From contig NZ_CAKUAL010000025.1 in NCBI RefSeq assembly GCF_934636505.1, positions 1 through 25,991 on the forward strand: DNA of 25,991 nucleotides, given 5' to 3'. The DNA is from an uncultured Ellagibacter sp. GTDB taxonomy: Bacteria > Actinomycetota > Coriobacteriia > Coriobacteriales > Eggerthellaceae. Shown here one piece after another: positions 1 through 7,306 of this stretch (the stretch's first letter is position 1; the number at the start of each line of letters is the position of its first letter). The translations under genes were made by a program, and so were the position numbers. The notes beneath the pieces were generated by a model. It saw only the letters and a list, made by a program, of their open reading frames with translations, was not told where the DNA came from and did not search any database.

Positions 1-133
1 AGAACAGGCCGTTCACGCCTGCATCGATCATACGGTTGATGGAGCGCTCGAACGACTCGAGGTCGAGCTGTTTCTTTTCGTTCAGGGGGATTACCACGGG
101 GGGAATTACGCCGTGGAACTCTTTGGTGTCCAT
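1..133 (-). CDS. DapA-family (dihydrodipicolinate synthase / N-acetylneuraminate lyase) protein, 5' part only
   Basis: The first 44 codons of a minus-strand gene that continues beyond the left edge. The visible protein begins MDTKEFHGVIPPVV and has the N-terminal pattern of the class I aldolase DapA/NanA superfamily: G-V-x-P-P-V-V-x-P-L, then an acidic turn, then a helix reading R-M-I-D-A-G-V-N-G-L. The ATG at 133-131 is preceded by a GAAAGG ribosome binding site about 8 nt upstream, and a promoter lies at 174-201. Family members condense or cleave pyruvate with an aldehyde through a Schiff-base lysine, but that lysine lies outside the window. The true substrate (lysine pathway, sialic acid, or keto-deoxy sugar acid) cannot be decided from this fragment. 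It sits downstream of the peptide-transporter operon but behind a terminator, so it is a separate unit. Confidence 0.75.
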   Translation of the reverse strand, partial: MDTKEFHGVIPPVVIPLNEKKQLDLESFERSINRMIDAGVNGLF

Positions 134-173
134 GCCGTGCCTTTCATTTGACGGTCTTGTCTCAAACTCAAAA

Positions 174-201
174 AGCATAGCACGCAGGGAAAACGCGTCA
201 A
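174..201 (-). promoter_or_regulatory. Predicted promoter for the DapA-family gene
   Basis: On the minus strand TTGACG (201-196) and TATGCT (179-174) are separated by 16 nt. This resembles a sigma-70/SigA-type promoter. The start codon at 133 would leave a leader of roughly 35 nt containing the ribosome binding site. It is read from sequence only. Confidence 0.5.
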
Positions 202-253
202 GGAAAGGGCGCTTTTCATCACACGAAAAGGGGAGAGGGACCCTGAAGTGGAT

Positions 254-361
254 GACGCGCGTGGGGCATACTCCGTGCTCAAACAGTCCTGCTCGCGCAA
301 ACAGCCCACTGGGCTGTTTGGCTCGTGCGGAACTGCGCGCGGAGCATGCCCCACGCGCGTC
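254..361. repeat. 108-bp inverted-repeat (MITE-like or REP-like) intergenic element
   Basis: The outer arms at 254-275 and 340-361 are 22 bp each and pair with one mismatch (left arm contains GTGGGGCATACTCC, right arm GGAGCATGCCCCAC). In the centre is a second, perfect 11-bp inverted repeat, CAAACAGCCCA (298-308) and TGGGCTGTTTG (310-320). The segments between them are partly complementary, so the whole element can fold into one long imperfect hairpin. No open reading frame of interest lies inside it and no clear target-site duplication is visible. It could be a mobile miniature element, an extragenic palindromic repeat, or a long mRNA structure between the opp terminator and the next gene. 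Confidence 0.6.
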
Positions 362-390
362 TGTCGCAATTGAGGGTTGACCCCGGGGCA

Positions 391-425
391 GCAAACAAAA
401 AGGGCGACCCTTGCGAGTCGCCCTT
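391..425 (-). terminator. Rho-independent terminator of the transporter operon
   Basis: A perfect 9-bp stem AAGGGCGAC/GTCGCCCTT (400-408 and 417-425) is followed on the minus strand by a T-rich run ending in TTTTTGTTTG. It lies about 20 nt beyond the stop codon of the OppF-like gene, so it closes the minus-strand oppB-oppCD-oppF transcript. Confidence 0.85.
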
Positions 426-444
426 CGTTCTTGCTTGCCGGTGC

Positions 445-1431
445 TTACTCTTTCCCAAGATTGGGGTGGAGAAGCGAGGGAGCCGCGCCCAGAAGCAGGC
501 GCGTGTAGTCGTCCTTGGGGTGATTGAACACTTCTTCGGCGGTTCCCCGCTCGACTGCCTGACCGTGGTTCATGACGATGATGCGGTCGGAGATATAGCG
601 CACTGTCTGAATGTCGTGGCTGATGAAGACCATGGCAAGGCCGAGCTGCTTCTTCAGGTCCATGAGCAAGTTCAAAATCTGCGCGCGAACCGAAACATCG
701 AGAGCAGACGTTGGCTCATCAGCGATGATGGCGTCAGGATTGAGCGACAGTGCACGAGCGATGGCCACGCGCTGGCGCTGGCCGCCGGACATTTGGCCGG
801 GCAGCGCATCGAGAACGGACTCTGGCAGGCCCACCATCTCGATGAGCTCATGCACGCGGGCCTCGCGAGATTTCGCATCGCCCACGTTGTGCACGATCAT
901 CGGGTCGGTCAGCTGGTCGCGCACGCTCATGCGAGCGTTCAGCGCGGTCGCCGGGTCCTGGAAGACGACCGAGATCACGCGGCCGATGATGCGACGCTGC
1001 GCAGCGGTGCGCTTCGTGACGTCGGTTCCCTTGAAATAAACGTGTCCCGACGTAGGCGTCTGCAGGCCGCACATAACGTTTGCCGTGGTCGATTTGCCGC
1101 AACCCGACTCGCCGACGATGCCAATCGTCTCGCCCGGCATGAGCTTCAGAGTGAGACCGTTCACCGCGTGCACCTTGTTCGGGTGCAGGATCGATCCCGT
1201 GCGCGTCTTGAAGACCACATGCACGTCGTCGAGGAAGATGATGGGGGTTTCCCCGTCCTCATCGGAAGCGACAGTGCTCGCAGAAGCGCTTGCGTCCTTC
1301 GCATCTTCCTGCTCGGTGATAAGCCCGCGGCCCTCTGCAGTCTCGGCGTCGTTCACAAACTCCGTGTCGCTCGCAGCGGCGACGAGGTCATTCTCGGCGA
1401 TTTCCGCCGCTTGGTTGTTCTTCTCGGTCAT
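445..1431 (-). CDS. Peptide ABC transporter ATP-binding protein, OppF/DppF type
   Basis: This 328-residue ABC ATPase should power oligopeptide or dipeptide import at the cytoplasmic face of the membrane. Visible motifs in order are Walker A GESGCGKST (K113), Q-loop VVFQDP (Q158), signature MSGGQRQR (214-221), Walker B AIIADEPTSALD (D238, E239) and the switch histidine in FISHD (H272). The Q-x-x-x-A-L-N-x-R stretch and the short C-terminal ending fit the OppF/DppF group. The first ~62 residues are an acidic, Ala/Ser/Glu/Asp-rich extension ahead of the domain, which OppF proteins normally lack. The ATG lies directly after the stop codon of the upstream fused gene and uses a GGGAGGT ribosome binding site within it, so the two are translationally close. 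The substrate is inferred from family and neighbours only. Confidence 0.93.
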   Translation of the reverse strand: MTEKNNQAAEIAENDLVAAASDTEFVNDAETAEGRGLITEQEDAKDASASASTVASDEDGETPIIFLDDVHVVFKTRTGSILHPNKVHAVNGLTLKLMPGETIGIVGESGCGKSTTANVMCGLQTPTSGHVYFKGTDVTKRTAAQRRIIGRVISVVFQDPATALNARMSVRDQLTDPMIVHNVGDAKSREARVHELIEMVGLPESVLDALPGQMSGGQRQRVAIARALSLNPDAIIADEPTSALDVSVRAQILNLLMDLKKQLGLAMVFISHDIQTVRYISDRIIVMNHGQAVERGTAEEVFNHPKDDYTRLLLGAAPSLLHPNLGKE

Positions 1432-3453
1432 TTACTCTGCACCTCCCGTAAGGTAAGGCTCGATTCCCACGCGCTTCAGCTCGCTGTCGGGAAGCTCGGC
1501 GTAGTAGTGGTCGGTGCCCTTGACGCGCTTGAGCATCGGGCGGACGTTCGAAATCTTGTCCGGGTGGCTCGAACGCGGGCGGAAGCGGTCGCCCTCGGGG
1601 AAATCCTTCGGGGACGGAACGCTGCCAGGAACCTGGTGCAGACGGTCGCCGCCGGCTTCGATGGAGAGCACCGAGCCGAGAAGGCCGCGCGTGTACTCGT
1701 GAACCGGGCTGGTGAGGATATCCTTCACGGGGCCCTGCTCCACAACCTGGCCTGCGTACATGACGGTGATCGAGTTTGCGACCTCGGCGACGAGCGCGAG
1801 GTCGTGGCTCACGAACACCATCGCGAAGCCGAGCTCGTGCTGGAGCTTGTTCAGAAGGTCGATAACCTGCTTCTGCACGGTGACGTCGAGGGCGGTCGTC
1901 GGCTCGTCGGCGATGACGAGCTTCGGGTCGCGCGTGAGCGCCATGGCGATGAGCACACGCTGGCGCTGGCCGCCGGAGAGCTCATGCGGGTAGGAGTCGA
2001 GCGTGCGCTTGGGGTCGAGGCCAACAAGTTCCAGCAGTTCCTCGGCGCTGCGGGTGCCGCCGCGCTTGGTGAGCTGTTTCATCTGCGCCTTGATCAGCAT
2101 CGACGGGTTCAAGCTCGAAAGTGCGTCCTGGTAGATCATCGCGATCTCGCGGCCGCGCAGCTCGTTCATCTCCTTGTCAGAGAGGGTGAGCAGGTTCTTG
2201 CCATCGTAGAGAATCTCGCCGGAAATCTGCGCCTTCTTGTCGAGCAGGCCCATGATGGTGAGGCTCGTGATGGACTTGCCGCAGCCGGATTCGCCCACAA
2301 GGCCCATGGTTTGGCGCGGGCGGACGACGAAGCTCACGTGGTCGACGACGTTCACGTCGCCATGACGCGGGAACTTGATGCAGAGGTCCTTCACTTCAAG
2401 AATCGGCGGCACGTCGGTGCGGGCCTCGAAGCGGTCGGTGCGTACAAGCTCGACCTCGCGCAGCGCGTCGAGGCGCTTGGTGAGCATCTCGGCCTGGGCG
2501 GCGTAGGCGAGCGTCGGGTCGGCGACCATGCGGTCAGCCTCGCGGTTGCCCTTAAGATCATTCTCGTCGACCTTAACGGCGGCCTTCGGCGCTGCGATCG
2601 CGTCGGTGATGCCCTCGGAGACGATGTTCAGGCAGAGCACCGTGATCATGATCATGAGACCCGGGAACAGTGCCTGCCACCAGCGGCCGGCAAGCACGCC
2701 GTTGCGCGCGTCGGCGAGGATGTTGCCCCACGTCGGCGTCGGCTCGGGGATGCCAGCGGAGATGAAGGAGAGCGACGCCTCGAACACGATGGCGTCGGCG
2801 ACGAGCACGATGGTGAACACGAGCACCGGGGCGATGCAGTTGCGCACGACGTGCTTCCAGAGAATCCAGGGGGCGCGGGCGCCGGAGACGACGACGGCGC
2901 GCACGTAATCCTGGTTGTATTCGCTCATCACGTTCGCGCGCACGATGCGGGCGATCTGCGGGATGTAGAGAAAGCCGATGGCGAAGATGAGCGAGGGCAC
3001 GCTGTTGCCAAACACGACGATGAAGGTCGCAGCGAGAGCGATGCCAGGGAAGGACATGATGATGTCCAAGATGCGCATGATGATATTGGAGATGCGCTGG
3101 CGCACAACGGCGGCGATGGCGCCGATGATGGAGCCGACCACGAGCGCGAACGCCGTGGCGCCCAGGCCGATGGTGAGCGAGTACTTGGCGCCACACATCA
3201 GGCGGGACAAAACGTCGCGCCCCTTGTCGTCGGTGCCAAAGAGGTGTTCGCCGTTAGGCGCGGTGAACGAGGTGTAGATCGCGTAGGGATCATAGGGAGC
3301 GATGAAGTCGGCGAGGATGGCGATGGCGATGATCGCGATGAGCACGACAAGCGAGATGCGCGCGCCAATCGTCATGTTCTTCCAACGGCGGAAGCGCACT
3401 TTGCCGGCGCCGGCCTCCATCTTCTTAGTGAGGTTGCCACGAAGTTGAGCCAT
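1432..3453 (-). CDS. Fused peptide ABC transporter permease (OppC-type) and ATP-binding protein (OppD-type)
   Basis: A single 673-residue reading frame joins two normally separate subunits. Residues ~1-290 form an OppC/DppC-like permease: an N-terminal membrane segment (~32-52), the G-T-D-x-x-G-R-D motif (73-80) typical of this permease family, several further membrane segments, and the EAA-type coupling loop near 183-205. A charged linker (~291-348) leads into an ABC ATPase with Walker A GESGCGKS (K393), LSGGQRQR (492-499), Walker B VIADEPTTALD (D516, E517) and H550 in FVSHD, followed by the oligopeptide-family C-terminal region. No frameshift or internal stop is present, so the fusion looks genuine. 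Such permease-ATPase fusions occur in actinobacterial peptide transporters. The gene begins 4 nt after the OppB-like stop codon and abuts the OppF-like gene, which makes a tight operon. It would supply one permease half and one ATPase half of the importer. Confidence 0.93.
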   Translation of the reverse strand: MAQLRGNLTKKMEAGAGKVRFRRWKNMTIGARISLVVLIAIIAIAILADFIAPYDPYAIYTSFTAPNGEHLFGTDDKGRDVLSRLMCGAKYSLTIGLGATAFALVVGSIIGAIAAVVRQRISNIIMRILDIIMSFPGIALAATFIVVFGNSVPSLIFAIGFLYIPQIARIVRANVMSEYNQDYVRAVVVSGARAPWILWKHVVRNCIAPVLVFTIVLVADAIVFEASLSFISAGIPEPTPTWGNILADARNGVLAGRWWQALFPGLMIMITVLCLNIVSEGITDAIAAPKAAVKVDENDLKGNREADRMVADPTLAYAAQAEMLTKRLDALREVELVRTDRFEARTDVPPILEVKDLCIKFPRHGDVNVVDHVSFVVRPRQTMGLVGESGCGKSITSLTIMGLLDKKAQISGEILYDGKNLLTLSDKEMNELRGREIAMIYQDALSSLNPSMLIKAQMKQLTKRGGTRSAEELLELVGLDPKRTLDSYPHELSGGQRQRVLIAMALTRDPKLVIADEPTTALDVTVQKQVIDLLNKLQHELGFAMVFVSHDLALVAEVANSITVMYAGQVVEQGPVKDILTSPVHEYTRGLLGSVLSIEAGGDRLHQVPGSVPSPKDFPEGDRFRPRSSHPDKISNVRPMLKRVKGTDHYYAELPDSELKRVGIEPYLTGGAE

Positions 3454-3457
3454 GGTG

Positions 3458-4414
3458 CTACACCGTCCTGATTCGCGGATCGATAAGGATATAGAGCATG
3501 TCGACGATCACGTTGACGATGATGAAGGTGATGGCAACGACGAGGACGACACCCTGGACGAGCATAACGTAGTTCGACGTGACGCCCGAAAGGATGGCCA
3601 TGCCCATGCCGGGAAGCGAGAAAATGACCTCCAAGACCACAGCGCCGCCGATCATGTAACCGAACTTCAGGCCGAGCACGGTGACCGGCGTGATGAGCGC
3701 GTTGCGAAGCACGTTGCGCGCGACGACGGTGCCGTAGGGGATGCCGAAGCCGCGGGCGGTGCGCACGTAGTCCTTGTCGAGCTCCTCGACCATCGACGTG
3801 CGGATGATGCGCGTCATCTGGCCGGTCAAGGGAACGGCAAGCGCGATGCCGGGCATTGCCATGCGGGCAAGCCAGCCGCCCGGGTTCTCTGTGAACGCAG
3901 GGAGGGCACCTGATGCGGGGAGCACGTGCAGCATTGAGGAGAACAGAAGGATGAACAGCACGGCGAGCCAGAACGACGGGGTGGCGATGCAGGCGATCGA
4001 GAAGATGCGGATGACCTGGTCAGGCCAGCGATCGCGATAGAGCGCCGAGATGACGCCCAGGATCGTGCTTGCAATGATCGCGATGATGAAGCCGAAGAAG
4101 CCCAGCTGCAGCGTAATGGGCAGCGCGGTCGCGATGCGGCCTGCGACGGATTGGTTCGCGGGGCCGAAGGTTCCCAGGTCGCCATGGAAGAAGCCCACCA
4201 TGTAGTTGCAGTACTGCACGACGACGGGGTCGTCGAGGCCGTGTTGCTCGCGGTAAAGTGCGAGTTGTTCCGCTGACGCGTTTTCGCCCAGGGCTGAGTA
4301 CGCCTGATCGATGGGTGATAACGACATCAGGAAGAAGACGAGAACGGTGACACCGAAGATCATGATGGGCAGCCAAATCAGGCGGTTGCCAATCAATCGC
4401 AACAGGTTATTCAC
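3458..4414 (-). CDS. Peptide ABC transporter permease, OppB/DppB type
   Basis: This 318-residue integral membrane protein is the OppB/DppB half of the peptide channel. It starts with an N-terminal membrane anchor (N-R-L-I-W-L-P-I-M-I-F-G-V) followed by an extracytoplasmic loop carrying the Y-R-E-Q-H-G-L-D-D-P-V motif characteristic of the family. Several hydrophobic helices follow, then an EAA-like loop around DYVRTARGFGIP, and it ends in the family's typical L-I-D-P-R-I-R tail. I chose the GTG at 4414-4412 because AAAGGAGGGG lies 4 nt upstream. The longer frame to 4450 has no ribosome binding site and adds a charged non-family segment. It is the first gene of the oppB-oppCD-oppF operon, with a 4-nt gap to the next gene. 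Confidence 0.92.
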   Translation of the reverse strand: MNNLLRLIGNRLIWLPIMIFGVTVLVFFLMSLSPIDQAYSALGENASAEQLALYREQHGLDDPVVVQYCNYMVGFFHGDLGTFGPANQSVAGRIATALPITLQLGFFGFIIAIIASTILGVISALYRDRWPDQVIRIFSIACIATPSFWLAVLFILLFSSMLHVLPASGALPAFTENPGGWLARMAMPGIALAVPLTGQMTRIIRTSMVEELDKDYVRTARGFGIPYGTVVARNVLRNALITPVTVLGLKFGYMIGGAVVLEVIFSLPGMGMAILSGVTSNYVMLVQGVVLVVAITFIIVNVIVDMLYILIDPRIRTV

Positions 4415-4450
4415 TTGTCCCCTCCTTTCGATTTCTGCTCGTGAGAGCAC

Positions 4451-4490
4451 CCTTAAAAATGTTCGGCACCTCTCCGAGCGGTGCCGCGCC
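4451..4490 (-). promoter_or_regulatory. Leader hairpin with U-rich tail, possible attenuator of oppBCDF
   Basis: In the predicted minus-strand leader a 7-bp stem CGGCACC/GGTGCCG (4486-4480 with 4470-4464) is followed by AACATTTTT. This has terminator-like form but lies upstream of the first gene. A downstream GGGTGCTCTC could pair with parts of the stem, so alternative folds are possible. Function is inferred only. Confidence 0.4.
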
Positions 4491-4509
4491 CAAGAATTGC
4501 CAACCTAGC

Positions 4510-4515
4510 ATTATA
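4510..4515 (-). promoter_or_regulatory. Predicted -10 box for the oppB-oppCD-oppF operon
   Basis: A perfect TATAAT reads on the minus strand at 4515-4510, about 95 nt before the OppB-like GTG. No good -35 sits at 17 nt, and a TTGATA lies only 13 nt upstream, so an activator or another sigma factor may be needed. Confidence 0.45.
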
Positions 4516-4572
4516 ACGGTCGGCTCCCTATCAAAGACTGTTTTTTATTGCAAGCGCATAAAACTGATAGCG

Positions 4573-5472
4573 TTACTGCAGCTGTTTTTTGCAAACGTGC
4601 CACCAGTTGTTGCCCGTGCCCTTCGCGAATTCGCACCCGACGCAGGGCTTTGCGCAGAACTCGACGGTCCTCATGTCGTCGGTGAGAAGCTCGCTTCCTT
4701 CGTAGGGGGTGTGGGGAAGGGCCTTGTCCGCGGTCTCCATGCCTCGGATGTACATCGCCGCAAGTTGCTTCATGCCGCGTTTCGTGGGATGCGTGCCGTC
4801 GATCGCCTCGTAGTCGAAGCCGAGGGCCGCTGCATCGACGGGCGTGCAGCTGGGCTCGTCAGCTGCAGCGTCGAGGATGGCCTTGCTGTACTCATCGACG
4901 CAGATGCCGCGAAACCATCGAGGCGAGGTCGACTTCTCCGCTCCCTTCACGCGCCCAGGGAGAAGCGTTGCTGCCCAGATGTGGGCTTCCGGCCACTTCT
5001 CGTGCATGGTGCGAAGCATGCTGCGATACGAGGCCGCGAACTTCTCGACTGCGCCGTCGGGCGCGAGGCCCGCGACCTTTCCCTTGTCGGGGCAGCTCGC
5101 CACAAGCTCGGCCGGCGCGTTCGGCGACCCGCCACAGATCTGCGCGTAGGCAGACCCCCATCCGTAGTCGTTGATGCCGATGTAGATGAGGATATCGTCA
5201 GGCGCTTTCCCGTCCCGCTCGAGCGCGGCGATACGGCGCTCGCTCGCGCCCTGGGGAAACACGTTGCCCTCGCAGACGCAGCCCGACCAGGCGGCATTCG
5301 CGAGAAGCTCGCCGCCGAAATGGTTGATGACCTGCATCCACCAAGTGTCGGCAGGCGTTTGTACCCCCGTCGCCTCACGCCGATCGCCCGTATAGAAAAT
5401 GCTCCAGCCATCGGGGGTTACCCCTTCGAAGGTGCTGATGGAGTCCCCGTACACTGAAAAAAGTCGCTTCAT
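4573..5472 (-). CDS. SGNH/GDSL-family hydrolase (esterase/lipase-like)
   Basis: This 299-residue protein has all catalytic blocks of the SGNH hydrolase superfamily. Block I is YGDSISTF near residue 7, with the nucleophilic serine. A Gly-containing block follows after residue ~55 (N-A-A-W-S-G), then block III I-G-I-N-D-Y-G, and block V D-G-T-H-P-T-K-R-G with the Asp/His pair. No signal peptide is visible, so it should be cytoplasmic and act on an imported ester or acetylated compound. The C-terminal ~30 residues are unusually cysteine-rich (C-A-K-P-C-V-G-C and a final V-C-K-K-Q-L-Q). I chose the ATG at 5472-5470 because it directly precedes the conserved core and has an AGGAAAGG site upstream. 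The gene lies between the binding-protein gene and the transporter membrane genes. Its substrate is unknown, and a link to transported material is inference. Confidence 0.88.
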   Translation of the reverse strand: MKRLFSVYGDSISTFEGVTPDGWSIFYTGDRREATGVQTPADTWWMQVINHFGGELLANAAWSGCVCEGNVFPQGASERRIAALERDGKAPDDILIYIGINDYGWGSAYAQICGGSPNAPAELVASCPDKGKVAGLAPDGAVEKFAASYRSMLRTMHEKWPEAHIWAATLLPGRVKGAEKSTSPRWFRGICVDEYSKAILDAAADEPSCTPVDAAALGFDYEAIDGTHPTKRGMKQLAAMYIRGMETADKALPHTPYEGSELLTDDMRTVEFCAKPCVGCEFAKGTGNNWWHVCKKQLQ

Positions 5473-5504
5473 GCGAAACCTTTCCTCCCTCTTTCGACTG
5501 CAAT

Positions 5505-5521
5505 GCAACCAGTATAGTTGC
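5505..5521 (-). promoter_or_regulatory. Possible -10 box and small palindrome upstream of the SGNH hydrolase gene
   Basis: TATACT reads on the minus strand at 5516-5511, inside the inverted repeat GCAAC-7 nt-GTTGC (5505-5509 and 5517-5521). No convincing -35 is present. The position between the oppA terminator and the hydrolase gene suggests that the hydrolase can start its own transcript, perhaps under a repressor that binds the palindrome. Confidence 0.35.
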
Positions 5522-5554
5522 GCATGCCCGCTTTCCGCGTTTCGCGGTTGTTTC

Positions 5555-5587
5555 GCAACAAAAAGCCCGCCTCGGGAGGCGGGCTTT
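5555..5587 (-). terminator. Rho-independent terminator after the oppA-like gene
   Basis: An 11-bp stem AAAGCCCGCCT/AGGCGGGCTTT (5562-5572 and 5577-5587) with a 4-nt loop is followed on the minus strand by TTTTTGTTG. It lies about 30 nt beyond the binding-protein stop codon and separates that gene from the SGNH hydrolase. Confidence 0.88.
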
Positions 5588-5619
5588 CGTGCAGGATGAA
5601 GCAGGCTTTTTAGGCAAGC

Positions 5620-7236
5620 TTACTTAAGCTTTGCGTCCTGGAAGTACAGACCGGTGGTCGGGCTGGGCTCGAAGCCTTCGATCTTGTCTGCCCAGTAGCC
5701 GGTGAGAACCTTCTTGTGGAACAGCGGGTACAGCGGCACTTCCTCGGCGATGATGTCGAAGCACTTGTTGTAGGCTTCCTGGCGAGCGCCCGCATCGGTG
5801 GCCTTGCGTGCCTCGTCGAGGTACTGGTTGAACTCGCTGCACTTGCCGTCGCCGGCCTTCGCCCAGCAGGTACGACCCTGGCACCAGTCGGTGTTCTCGC
5901 CGTAGAACCAGGCCAGATGCACGTCGGCGTTGGTGCCGAAGCAGGACACGTCGCCGGGGGCCAGGAACACGTCGTAGTCGAGCACGGAATTGTCTTCCTT
6001 GGCAGCGAGCGCCGGGTAGGGGGCAGCCTGGACGTCGAGCGTGCAGGTCAGGCCGACTGCCTGGAGATCCTGCTGGATCTGAGCTGCGAGGTCCTTGATC
6101 CAGTTGTCGATGACGAGGAGCGTGAAGGAGAGATTCTCCTGACCTGCTTCCTTGAGCAGGGACTTCGCCTTCTCGGGATCGTACTTATAGATGGTGGAAG
6201 CCTCATGGTATGCCGGGTTGTCCTTCGGCAGGTAGGACGTCAGCGTCTCCGCCTGGCCGCCGAGCTGGTTGGAGATGAGCTTGTCGTAGTCGATGGCGTA
6301 GAAGAAGGCCTGACGGACGCGCTTGTCGTTGAAGGGCGCCTTCTGGCAGTTGAACATGAGGAAGCCGATGCCGTAGCTGCTGACGCTGTCGACGGTGACG
6401 CCGGCGTTCACGAGCTGGTCGCTGTTGGCGAACGGGATGTTCTCGCCGGCGACGGCGGTGCCTTCCTGAAGGGCGGTCACGCGAGCGGTGTTGTCGACGC
6501 GGACGAGCCACTGCATGGCGTCAGCGTTTGCCGGTTTTGCACCGTTGTAGTTGGCGTTCGGCGTGAAGTTGAGCTCTCCGCCGTCCTCGCCGTTGCACTC
6601 GCCGAAGGCCCAAGCGCCCGACCCGATCGGCGGGGTGGGCATGGATTCCTTGGTGATTTCGCTTGCCGGGAACACGCGGCACAGGGACAGGCGCTCTTTG
6701 AGCAGGCTGTCGCTGTCGACCGAGGGGTAGGCGAGCTTGAAGGAGACCGTAGAGGCGTCCTTGGCGGTTACTTCGTCGATGAAGGAGAGCATGTCCTTAT
6801 AGGTTGCGTTAGCCTTGTTGGCCTCGACCACGGCGACGACGTCGTCGGCGGTCACTTCGGTGCCGTCGGAATACTTGGCGCCCTGGCGAAGCGCGACCTC
6901 GTACTCGGTGTCGGAAACCTTCGTCGGCTCGCCGGCTGCGAGGGCAGCTTCGGTCTTGCCGCTGAAGTAGTTGAGCTCGTAGAGGCCCTCGAGGCAGTGC
7001 TGGATTGCAGGGAGCATGAGGGCGGAGCTTGCGCCGATGGGGTTGTAGTTGGCGTTCTTGTAGCTGCAAGCAGCGACGATGGTGCCGCCGCCCTTAGCGG
7101 TGCCGTCGGACTTCGCGCCGTCGTCCTTCTTCTCGCTCGATCCGCCACCGCAGCCGGTCAGCGAAAGCGCGGCGAGCGCGCCTGCGGCAGTTGCGCCTGC
7201 AACGAAGGAGCGACGAGTGAGTTTCACTTGTTCCAT
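5620..7236 (-). CDS. Peptide ABC transporter substrate-binding lipoprotein (OppA/DppA type, family 5) with Tat signal
   Basis: This 538-residue extracellular solute-binding protein should capture peptides and hand them to the OppB/OppCD/OppF complex. The N-terminus shows a twin-arginine motif (T-R-R-S-F-V, R8-R9), a hydrophobic Ala/Gly stretch and a lipobox L-T-G-C with C29 as the lipidated residue, followed by a Gly/Ser/Lys/Asp linker. The mature part has the family 5 pattern: an early Y-N-P-I-G segment, L-R-Q-G-A-K-Y-S-D-G-T-E-V-T-A-D-D-V, then R-Q-A-F-F-Y-A-I-D-Y-D-K. The length is normal for OppA. The start is supported by TTGGAGGG six nt upstream. It has its own promoter, leader hairpins and terminator, which would allow the binding protein to be made in excess over the membrane subunits. 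The ligand (peptide or other) is inferred from the family. Confidence 0.92.
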   Translation of the reverse strand: MEQVKLTRRSFVAGATAAGALAALSLTGCGGGSSEKKDDGAKSDGTAKGGGTIVAACSYKNANYNPIGASSALMLPAIQHCLEGLYELNYFSGKTEAALAAGEPTKVSDTEYEVALRQGAKYSDGTEVTADDVVAVVEANKANATYKDMLSFIDEVTAKDASTVSFKLAYPSVDSDSLLKERLSLCRVFPASEITKESMPTPPIGSGAWAFGECNGEDGGELNFTPNANYNGAKPANADAMQWLVRVDNTARVTALQEGTAVAGENIPFANSDQLVNAGVTVDSVSSYGIGFLMFNCQKAPFNDKRVRQAFFYAIDYDKLISNQLGGQAETLTSYLPKDNPAYHEASTIYKYDPEKAKSLLKEAGQENLSFTLLVIDNWIKDLAAQIQQDLQAVGLTCTLDVQAAPYPALAAKEDNSVLDYDVFLAPGDVSCFGTNADVHLAWFYGENTDWCQGRTCWAKAGDGKCSEFNQYLDEARKATDAGARQEAYNKCFDIIAEEVPLYPLFHKKVLTGYWADKIEGFEPSPTTGLYFQDAKLK

Positions 7237-7261
7237 GGAATACCCTCCAACTTTTATCGTT

Positions 7262-7306
7262 CGGGGACGACCCCCGTACGCTCGTGCGCCTTCCTTTTGC
7301 GCACGA
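7262..7306 (-). promoter_or_regulatory. Two consecutive leader hairpins in the oppA-like 5' UTR
   Basis: On the minus strand an 8-bp perfect stem TCGTGCGC/GCGCACGA (7306-7299 with 7289-7282) encloses a purine loop AAAAGGAAG. It is followed by a second stem CGGGG/CCCCG (7276-7272 with 7266-7262). Both lie between the predicted transcription start (~7309) and the ribosome binding site. They may stabilise the mRNA or control translation; no known riboswitch class is recognised. Confidence 0.45.

Noticed and set aside
325..3471. A 1048-codon open frame on the plus strand
   Set aside because: It is antisense to the OppF and fused OppC-OppD genes, is His/Asp/Arg/Ala-rich with no domain, has no ribosome binding site, and arises from high-GC codon bias.
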